A DNA stretch of 5,007 nucleotides from positions 1 through 5,007 of the forward strand of contig JAUIEQ010000064.1 of assembly GCA_030429785.1 (NCBI GenBank), given 5' to 3'. The first letter of the stretch is position 1, and each line of letters starts with the position of its first letter. Made by a program: the position numbers and the translations under genes. Origin of the DNA: a bacterium. Its GTDB lineage: Bacteria; Patescibacteriota; Patescibacteriia; S139-126; S139-133. The notes beneath the pieces were generated by a model. The model was not told the DNA's origin. It saw only the letters and a list, made by a program, of their open reading frames with translations, and did not search any database. This document shows, piece after piece, positions 1 to 4,264 of the stretch.

Positions 1-1
1 T

Positions 2-712
2 AAAATCACCTATAAGTGGATTTTTATTCTTCTTGGTTCGGTGGTTACATTCCGAGAATTTCTCAAGTCCAGAAAGTTAGCGAACAGTGATGGGGAGGTT
101 GAATTTCATGTCAGTATGTGGACATTTGCGATTGGGTTGTATTTATTCAAAAACGTTGCCGTGTTTCATACCACGACCTTTGTTTATTTGCTTGCTTTTG
201 CATTGGCTGACTTGTTCATAGCAGTGTCGGCTGGATATACGCTAGCAATCAAAGGAGTGATGGCTGACGGTTCGATGTTGAGTGACAAACTTAGTTTTAT
301 GAAGCACTTTTTTTCTTACACTCCGTGGTTATTAATTCCGTTTGGTTTGTACTGTTATATTCGGTATCTAACGCCGTATACATTAGATAGCGAGATTCCA
401 TACCGTATCATTGGTATTGATATTATCACTATTGGTGACGGATTGGTGATGTTGGCAATTCTTTCATGGATTAACGAAATTAACAAAGGCGTTCGCCTGG
501 AAGGTAAGTCAACATTTGTTGTTGATATTATCGTGTCGGCAGGGATGACAGCATGGATGGGATTTTTGATGTATGCAAATCCAGAATATTATTTTAGAAC
601 GGAGTTTTTTTTGTTGATATCTATCTATGCATTCCTTGAATTCCTGTTTGCAGTACTGAACATCACCGGCTTTGCTCACCGCAGACAGCTTCGCGGCGCA
701 CAAGCTTTTTAA
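2..712 (+). CDS. Polytopic membrane protein, 5'-truncated by window edge
   Basis: This is the 3' part of a gene for an integral membrane protein of unknown family. The frame is open to the left edge. The 13 codons before the first possible start (GTG at 41) encode a hydrophobic stretch (WIFILLGSVV) that continues into the protein, and no Shine-Dalgarno sequence precedes that GTG, so the true start is probably outside the window. Besides the partial helix at the edge, about six hydrophobic segments can be seen, encoded near 116-166, 173-235, 314-370, 407-469, 512-574 and 602-670. The short basic C-terminus (AHRRQLRG) suggests a cytoplasmic end by the positive-inside rule. I see no catalytic motif or signature of a known transporter. 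The stop codon TAA at 710-712 is followed 4 nt later by an intrinsic terminator, so this is the last gene of its transcript. The reading frame is secure; the function is unknown. Confidence 0.85.
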   Translation, partial: KITYKWIFILLGSVVTFREFLKSRKLANSDGEVEFHVSMWTFAIGLYLFKNVAVFHTTTFVYLLAFALADLFIAVSAGYTLAIKGVMADGSMLSDKLSFMKHFFSYTPWLLIPFGLYCYIRYLTPYTLDSEIPYRIIGIDIITIGDGLVMLAILSWINEINKGVRLEGKSTFVVDIIVSAGMTAWMGFLMYANPEYYFRTEFFLLISIYAFLEFLFAVLNITGFAHRRQLRGAQAF

Positions 713-716
713 CTCT

Positions 717-747
717 TAACCCTCGAATTTAGTCGGGGGTTATTTTT
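717..747 (+). terminator. Intrinsic terminator after the first membrane protein gene
   Basis: AACCCTCG (718-725) pairs with CGGGGGTT (734-741) in an 8-bp stem with one G-U pair, extended by a T-A pair (717/742), around an 8-nt loop. A TTTTT run follows at 743-747. It begins 4 nt after the stop codon at 710-712, the usual position for a Rho-independent terminator. Confidence 0.88.
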
Positions 748-756
748 GTACAATAA

Positions 757-785
757 TTGACAACAGATTTATTTTTTGATAGTTT
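757..785 (+). promoter_or_regulatory. Candidate sigma-70-type promoter for the 858-1361 gene
   Basis: A perfect TTGACA -35 box lies at 757-762. With a 17-nt spacer the -10 position is TAGTTT (780-785), a weak match. An alternative just downstream is TTGATA (776-781) with TATTTT (798-803) and a 16-nt spacer. The whole 750-840 stretch is very AT-rich, so the exact box is uncertain. A promoter is expected here because the gene sits between two terminators. Confidence 0.5.
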
Positions 786-842
786 ATTTTATTGCATTAT
801 TTTACAATTGAGTATTATTTTAAAGATATTCAGATACTGACA

Positions 843-850
843 AAAGGAGG
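843..850 (+). promoter_or_regulatory. Ribosome binding site that fixes the start at 858
   Basis: AAAGGAGG lies 7 nt before the ATG at 858. It is a near-perfect anti-16S match at ideal spacing. It rules out the longer in-frame TTG start at 792, which would add 22 residues, has no binding site and would place this sequence inside the coding region. Confidence 0.9.
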
Positions 851-857
851 GTCTGCT

Positions 858-1361
858 ATGGCGCTTACAACACGAAAGTTGATGTTTGTATGCCTGTTCG
901 TATTGGTGGCAACATCGTTGTTTTTGCTAGCTTCAAAAGATTCGATGTTTGGTTTTGCGATTCCTGATATTGGCATGACAGGATTGTCGTTTGGTTCGCC
1001 CGAGGGTCTTCAGTTGTATATCGGATTATCGATTCTGGGTGGATTGGTGATCCTGACACCAATTGTTTTCTTGTGGAAAAGGGGATCTAAGCCCCGTCCT
1101 GACTTTACTCTCGATCATTTGCTGATTATGTTTGCTTATCATGTAGTTGTTTGCAAAAAGCCGTCCAGAGCTTTGAAGCAATACGTTCGGTTGACCGGCA
1201 TAGATTCGGCTCGAATCGGGCAGTTGTGGGCAGACCTGCAGCTCATCAAAAAAGCTGATTCAGTCTTTTATTTTGATCGGGTATCTTTTTGCAAGGAACA
1301 ACCTAAGACACTGACTGGTGATGGTTTGTATGATAACTACCAGCGTCAATTCAAAGGATGA
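858..1361 (+). CDS. Small two-helix membrane protein with cytoplasmic C-terminal domain
   Basis: This encodes a 167-residue protein that I do not recognise. Residues 8-25 and 51-73 are strongly hydrophobic and should cross the membrane. The basic residues before the first helix (TTRK) and after the second (KRGSKPRP, 74-81) put both ends in the cytoplasm, with a short loop (26-50) outside. The C-terminal domain (about 82-167) is predicted by eye as helix 84-99, helix 103-112, helix 117-132 and a strand pair around 135-144. This order, including the RLTGIDSARIGQLWADL stretch, resembles a winged helix-turn-helix; that reading is inference and could be wrong. A membrane-anchored adaptor is an alternative. 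The gene has its own promoter region and a terminator starting 1 nt after its TGA stop, so it looks monocistronic. The start at 858 is set by the AAAGGAGG site. Confidence 0.88.
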   Translation: MALTTRKLMFVCLFVLVATSLFLLASKDSMFGFAIPDIGMTGLSFGSPEGLQLYIGLSILGGLVILTPIVFLWKRGSKPRPDFTLDHLLIMFAYHVVVCKKPSRALKQYVRLTGIDSARIGQLWADLQLIKKADSVFYFDRVSFCKEQPKTLTGDGLYDNYQRQFKG

Positions 1362-1362
1362 T

Positions 1363-1394
1363 AAACGACAGATAGTCTGTCGTTTTATTTTTTT
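1363..1394 (+). terminator. Strong intrinsic terminator
   Basis: AAACGACAGA (1363-1372) and TCTGTCGTTT (1376-1385) form a perfect 10-bp stem with a 3-nt loop TAG. The run TATTTTTTT follows to 1394. It begins 1 nt after the stop codon of the preceding gene. Confidence 0.95.
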
Positions 1395-1542
1395 GTTATA
1401 TTTCCTTGACAGCGCTTGCATAATACTCAGACTTGTGTTTAAATCTACTATTACTTATTATTCAGTGTAAGATGGGTAAAATGAATTTTTATACGCAATA
1501 GATTGCTTATTTAAATGCAGTAATGATGACTAGGCAAGGTAT
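1395..1542. other. Non-coding spacer, upstream half
   Basis: This AT-rich stretch holds no convincing gene. It contains a perfect TTGACA at 1406-1411, but no good -10 box lies 16-18 nt downstream (position 1429 reads AGACTT). The nearby TTGCAT (1416-1421) with TTTAAA (1438-1443) is a weak alternative promoter. The only small open frame, nine codons from ATG 1472 to TAG 1499-1501, has no ribosome binding site. The length of the spacer is consistent with binding sites for a regulator or with a second distal promoter, but I can name none. Confidence 0.5.
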
Positions 1543-1558
1543 TTTGACATTTGTCAAA
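1543..1558. promoter_or_regulatory. Palindromic operator-like site over the -35 box
   Basis: TTTGACA (1543-1549) and TGTCAAA (1552-1558) are perfect 7-bp inverted arms separated by TT. The left arm contains the TTGACA -35 box of the candidate operon promoter, and the right arm lies in its spacer. A dimeric repressor bound here would block RNA polymerase. The regulator is not identified. The same TTTGACA half-site recurs at 1646-1652. Confidence 0.5.
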
Positions 1559-1572
1559 TGTTAATTTATGTA
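1544..1572 (+). promoter_or_regulatory. Candidate promoter of the lipoprotein operon
   Basis: A perfect -35 box TTGACA (1544-1549) is followed after exactly 17 nt by TATGTA (1567-1572), a weak -10 box. Transcription would start near 1578-1580, giving a leader of about 117 nt whose first structure is the stem-loop at 1581-1634. TTGACA boxes at 1406 and 1647 lack a suitable -10 partner, and the one at 1647 is too close to the gene start. Confidence 0.5.
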
Positions 1573-1580
1573 AACAGTTG

Positions 1581-1634
1581 CTGTAAGAGCATACTGCATA
1601 ACCACGCATGCGGTTATGAGATATGCTGTTGCAG
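1581..1634 (+). promoter_or_regulatory. Long leader stem-loop with ACGCATGC loop
   Basis: Three nested stems stack in one hairpin. CTGTAA (1581-1586) pairs with TTGCAG (1629-1634) with one G-U pair. AGCATA (1588-1593) pairs with TATGCT (1622-1627). CATAACC (1597-1603) pairs with GGTTATG (1612-1618). A G/G mismatch and a 3x3 internal loop (CTG/AGA) separate them. The apical loop is ACGCATGC (1604-1611), containing the self-complementary GCATGC. No U-run follows, so it is not an intrinsic terminator. It begins where transcription from the 1544-1572 promoter should start and ends about 50 nt before the ribosome binding site. A 5' mRNA-stabilising structure or a protein/RNA binding element is the likely role. 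Its loop recurs in the hairpin at 4204-4239. Confidence 0.75.
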
Positions 1635-1696
1635 TTATGATGGACTTTGACAATGATACTGAATTAATAAACATTAATCCTCAATAGGAGATTGCA

Positions 1697-2671
1697 ATGA
1701 GAATAATCACTTGTATTTTGCTGTGCGCTTTTGTATTGCTTGGTTGTGGTGATGATGTCTCCGATCGGTTGGATCAATCGGTTAAGGCGATGATTGCAGT
1801 GGAGTTGCATGGTCAATTTCGGCCTGATGAAGTCAATGTAGTTGATACGCAGGAAAGGATTCGTGCTGTTGTTGACTTGGCAAAAACTCGAGTCAGCACC
1901 TCAAGAAAACGTCGACAATTTGGTAGTGATGGACGAAGATTATCACAATATCCAAATTCACTTCAGCTTCATTACATTGGAACTGATACAGCTCGAGCTC
2001 ATGCATGGCATCAAAAAATCAAAAATGTTCAAGAGGCAAATGAATTTGAATTGCTGGATACGAACTTTTTGGTGCAGACACATGATCCGGGAAGTGATGG
2101 TAAGGAATATATGTTACTTGTTTTGATTATCAACAATGAAGGTGCGGTAGATCCAGCATTGATCAAAAACTATGTTGCATCTGCGCAGCGAAAGTTTTCA
2201 ACCGCTGAAGATCCGCATCCGATTGATCTTAAGCAAAAGTATCTTTTGCCAACGCCATTTTTGGTGATTCAGCAAGCTTCAGGAAAAACTAAGATTGAAA
2301 AAAATTATGGCGAAATCTATGCTATTATGAAAGCAAAGCTTAAGGAGATTAAAGGCACCAATACGGAGTTATACATGACAGTAACAGCTGATGACTCGCC
2401 GGTGTCTGAAGGGTCGCATCGAAGTAATAGTGATTATTTTCAACTTCGACAGCGAGAAGGTCAAGCGCTCGTTAAGCGTATCGGTGACGAAATTGGTTTT
2501 CAACCGCCTGTGAATATCGTGCCGCCCGCAGCAGCGCCCAAAGATGCTGTGATTGTATTTTGGGCAGTAAATGCTGATATGCGTGGTAGGTATGATTTTA
2601 GGCAGTCGCAAATTCAACAGTCAATTGCTGCGGCAAAAAATACGTTTGTCGGGGCTACAGCGCAAAACTAA
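1697..2671 (+). CDS. Predicted lipoprotein of unknown function
   Basis: This encodes a 324-residue protein with an N-terminal lipoprotein signal: a hydrophobic stretch (3-15) ending in the lipobox LLGC with Cys17 as the lipidated residue. Gly18 and Asp19 follow. It should be exported and anchored by lipid to the envelope. The mature part is hydrophilic. A basic patch (RKRRQ, 70-74) lies in a likely flexible region, a hydrophobic strand lies at 138-146 (YMLLVLIIN), and a Pro/Ala-rich linker lies at 270-281. Residues about 203-268 (helix, strand ending in TADDSP, a loop with SN, then helix LRQREGQALVKRI) vaguely recall an OmpA/MotB-type domain but lack its hallmark residues. The start is supported by TAGGAG (1685-1690), 6 nt before the ATG. 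It is the first gene of an apparent operon; the next gene starts 13 nt after its stop. I do not recognise the family. Confidence 0.9.
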   Translation: MRIITCILLCAFVLLGCGDDVSDRLDQSVKAMIAVELHGQFRPDEVNVVDTQERIRAVVDLAKTRVSTSRKRRQFGSDGRRLSQYPNSLQLHYIGTDTARAHAWHQKIKNVQEANEFELLDTNFLVQTHDPGSDGKEYMLLVLIINNEGAVDPALIKNYVASAQRKFSTAEDPHPIDLKQKYLLPTPFLVIQQASGKTKIEKNYGEIYAIMKAKLKEIKGTNTELYMTVTADDSPVSEGSHRSNSDYFQLRQREGQALVKRIGDEIGFQPPVNIVPPAAAPKDAVIVFWAVNADMRGRYDFRQSQIQQSIAAAKNTFVGATAQN

Positions 2672-2672
2672 T

Positions 2673-2677
2673 AGGAG
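2673..2677 (+). promoter_or_regulatory. Ribosome binding site that fixes the start at 2685
   Basis: AGGAG lies 7 nt before the ATG at 2685 and just after the stop codon (2669-2671) of the lipoprotein gene. It favours this start over an in-frame ATG at 2571, which lies inside the lipoprotein gene and would add 38 basic residues. Confidence 0.88.
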
Positions 2678-2684
2678 AGAACTC

Positions 2685-4193
2685 ATGTTCACAAGGAACG
2701 ACGAAGCATTGAAGTCGTATGACCAGGACAAGGTCCGCAAGGGCGCTGGCCTGGCAATTATTTCGTACCTCTGCGTATTCTGGGACGGATGGACTGGAAT
2801 GGGTGCGCCTGAGTATGTGATCGCGATGTACCGTGGCGGTATGCAGTTTACTGATTTTGGTGTAGGCATATTGCTGATATCCAGTGTAGTTAGTTTTTTG
2901 TTGAGTTATTTGGTTATTCTGGCTGGAGCTCATGTGCCGTATATCGTGGTAGACCCTGAGCTTAAGGGTTTTTGGCGGCGAGCTTGGGCTTGGGTCAAAA
3001 GCCTCAAAGACAACATCATGGTCAGTATGCTGGCTATGATGTCTGCAGGCGTTACCGGAGTCGCGGCGTGGTTTAAGATGTACAACAATACACGCGATGC
3101 GTCTTTGGTAATGTATGAACTGCAAAATCAAGTTATGTACGACAAGTGGTATGAAACGTCCATGTTTGATTTTTTTGATCAGCATATCTGGAATGGGGAG
3201 CAATTGGGTATGTGGTCGTTATGGATTATATTCAGCTTTAGCCTTCAGATGGTTGGTATTTGGGCTGCGCGTAAGCTGTATCAGAATAGCGACAACTGGT
3301 TTGGCTGGGATATGTTTCTCGCCTTTGGCCGGTTGTTTGAATTGTTCAATTACGGTGTTAAGAGTATAGTGTATATATTTCGCATTATACTGTTTGGCAT
3401 TTGGTTTGTCTTATATGCTGTGGCTGCTCGTGTAGTTTTTTCGGTTGGTAAATTATCCGACCGAGATTATTTGACAACCACACGGGAAGAGCGGAAAAAA
3501 GACTTGCCTGCTTTTAAAAAGCAGCTCAACATGAGCAACCTTGAGCGTATGGAAAGGCTCAATCAAAAGGTGATAAAGCTTTTGTTAGGCAAGCAAGAAG
3601 CAACAGACGCTGAGTTGGTAGACAATGCAGCTGGTGTTGATTCTGATTTTGCTGGCAGTACTTGGCCCGGAGGATCTGATTCAGGTTCTGATAATGATGA
3701 TTTAGATTTTCTTGCCGGTGGAGGGAAGTCTGACGATGCGGTTGATACCGGTTTTCCTCAACTAGGTGATGATGACCAAACAACTGACTTATCTGATAGT
3801 AGTTTGCCGGATTTTGATTTTGACACAACTGGTGGTGATAGTGCTTTTTCAAGCCTTGATGATACTGCCACTACTACCGATGGCTCAGCATCTATTGAAG
3901 ATGGCTCATTTCCGGGCATTGACGGTGTTTCAGGCGCTGGTTCTGATAATCTTTTGGATTCGCTGGAATTGCCTGGCGAACCTTTGTCAAAGGATTTTGA
4001 CGGCCTTTCTGACCTGTTGCCTGATGTCGATCCAGTGGAACCTGTTGGCATTGAAGCACTGCCAATCAAAGACGAGCGAGCAGTAGTTGACGGAGTTCCG
4101 CAACTAATGACTACGCTGCCGGGCGAGACTGTTCTTGAGCCTGGTAACAACAATGGTGCAATGACCGGTAAAAAAGCTTCTGACTACTTATAA
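2685..4193 (+). CDS. Trp-rich multi-pass membrane protein with long Asp-rich tail
   Basis: This encodes a 502-residue protein that I do not recognise. The N-terminal half is membrane-embedded. Hydrophobic segments lie near residues 57-80, 111-130, 176-195 and 226-253 (the last contains Arg233), with a weaker one near 22-38. Fourteen tryptophans occur in the first 240 residues, including W97, W101 and W103 in a basic loop (FWRRAWAWVKSL) that should face the cytoplasm. The acidic loop 131-175 probably lies outside. Residues 264-303 form a basic, probably helical juxtamembrane stretch. Residues 313-450 are an Asp/Ser/Gly-rich, probably disordered tail. Five helices would put the tail outside, but the basic stretch favours a cytoplasmic tail, so topology is unresolved. 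The gene follows the lipoprotein gene by 13 nt and is surely co-transcribed with it. The first ~160 bp are richer in GC than the rest. An envelope-complex or secretion-related role is only a guess. Confidence 0.9.
   Translation: MFTRNDEALKSYDQDKVRKGAGLAIISYLCVFWDGWTGMGAPEYVIAMYRGGMQFTDFGVGILLISSVVSFLLSYLVILAGAHVPYIVVDPELKGFWRRAWAWVKSLKDNIMVSMLAMMSAGVTGVAAWFKMYNNTRDASLVMYELQNQVMYDKWYETSMFDFFDQHIWNGEQLGMWSLWIIFSFSLQMVGIWAARKLYQNSDNWFGWDMFLAFGRLFELFNYGVKSIVYIFRIILFGIWFVLYAVAARVVFSVGKLSDRDYLTTTREERKKDLPAFKKQLNMSNLERMERLNQKVIKLLLGKQEATDAELVDNAAGVDSDFAGSTWPGGSDSGSDNDDLDFLAGGGKSDDAVDTGFPQLGDDDQTTDLSDSSLPDFDFDTTGGDSAFSSLDDTATTTDGSASIEDGSFPGIDGVSGAGSDNLLDSLELPGEPLSKDFDGLSDLLPDVDPVEPVGIEALPIKDERAVVDGVPQLMTTLPGETVLEPGNNNGAMTGKKASDYL
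3621..4034 (+). other. Asp-rich low-complexity coding segment
   Basis: This segment encodes residues 313-450 of the membrane protein at 2685-4193. In 138 residues I count 32 Asp, only 3 Glu, 2 Lys and no Arg, with many Ser, Gly and Thr. Short hydrophobic-plus-acidic motifs recur: LDFLAGG, FPQLGDDD, LPDFDFD, FSSLDD, LLDSLELPG, LSDLLPDVD. These have no fixed spacing, so it is not a strict tandem repeat. Such sequence is normally disordered and may bind cations or offer repeated docking motifs. The last about 50 residues (451-502) are less acidic. Confidence 0.85.
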
Positions 4194-4203
4194 AACAATA
4201 ATG

Positions 4204-4239
4204 AGCGAGCCTTGCGCACGTATGCGCGCAAGACTTGCT
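4204..4239 (+). promoter_or_regulatory. Intergenic stem-loop with ACGTATGC loop
   Basis: AGCGAG (4204-4209) pairs with CTTGCT (4234-4239) with one G-U pair. A C/A mismatch follows, then CTTGCGC (4211-4217) pairs with GCGCAAG (4226-4232). The apical loop is ACGTATGC (4218-4225). There is no U-run afterwards, so it is unlikely to terminate transcription. It lies 10 nt after one gene's stop codon and ends 11 nt before the ribosome binding site of the next, where it could act as a processing or stability element, or set the expression ratio of the two genes. Its loop closely matches the hairpin at 1581-1634. Confidence 0.8.
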
Positions 4240-4264
4240 ATCTCTGATAGAAAGGAGTCTGTGC

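Noticed and set aside
41..43. GTG at 41 as the start of the first membrane protein gene
   Set aside because: There is no ribosome binding site before it, and the frame is open and hydrophobic back to the window edge, so the gene most likely starts outside.
808..843. Stem-loop before the ribosome binding site at 843 (AGTAT with ATACT)
   Set aside because: Only a 5-bp AT-rich stem with a loop of about 18 nt; expected by chance in DNA this AT-rich.
792..857. N-terminal extension of the 167-residue protein from a TTG at 792
   Set aside because: The extension would read through the AAAGGAGG ribosome binding site, has no site of its own, and the ATG at 858 has ideal spacing.
1472..1501. Nine-codon leader peptide (ATG 1472 to TAG 1501)
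   Set aside because: No ribosome binding site, no run of regulatory codons, and it lies upstream of the preferred promoter.
1581..1634. Integron attC-type recombination site
   Set aside because: CATAACC and GGTTATG superficially suggest the core boxes, but the RYYYAAC/GTTRRRY consensus is not met and no integrase or cassette structure is nearby.
1663..1678. Repeated ATTAAT motif (ATTAAT-AAAC-ATTAAT) just before the lipoprotein gene
   Set aside because: Two short AT-only palindromes in an AT-rich spacer are weak evidence for an operator.
1842..2126. Second + strand open frame of 94 codons inside the lipoprotein gene
   Set aside because: It lies wholly within a well-supported gene in another frame, has no ribosome binding site, and shows no protein-like pattern.
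2655..3203. 182-codon open frame on the - strand
   Set aside because: It is antisense to the membrane protein gene, has no ribosome binding site, and its composition (rich in His, Ser, Gln, Pro) is what the complement of this coding sequence gives.
3758..4153. 131-codon Ser/Pro-rich open frame on the - strand
   Set aside because: It is the antisense shadow of the Asp-rich tail; its Ser-rich make-up follows from the complement of that biased codon use.
4204..4239. Intrinsic terminator between the membrane protein gene and the TPR gene
   Set aside because: The hairpin is strong, but the bases after it (ATCTCTGATAG) contain no U-run.
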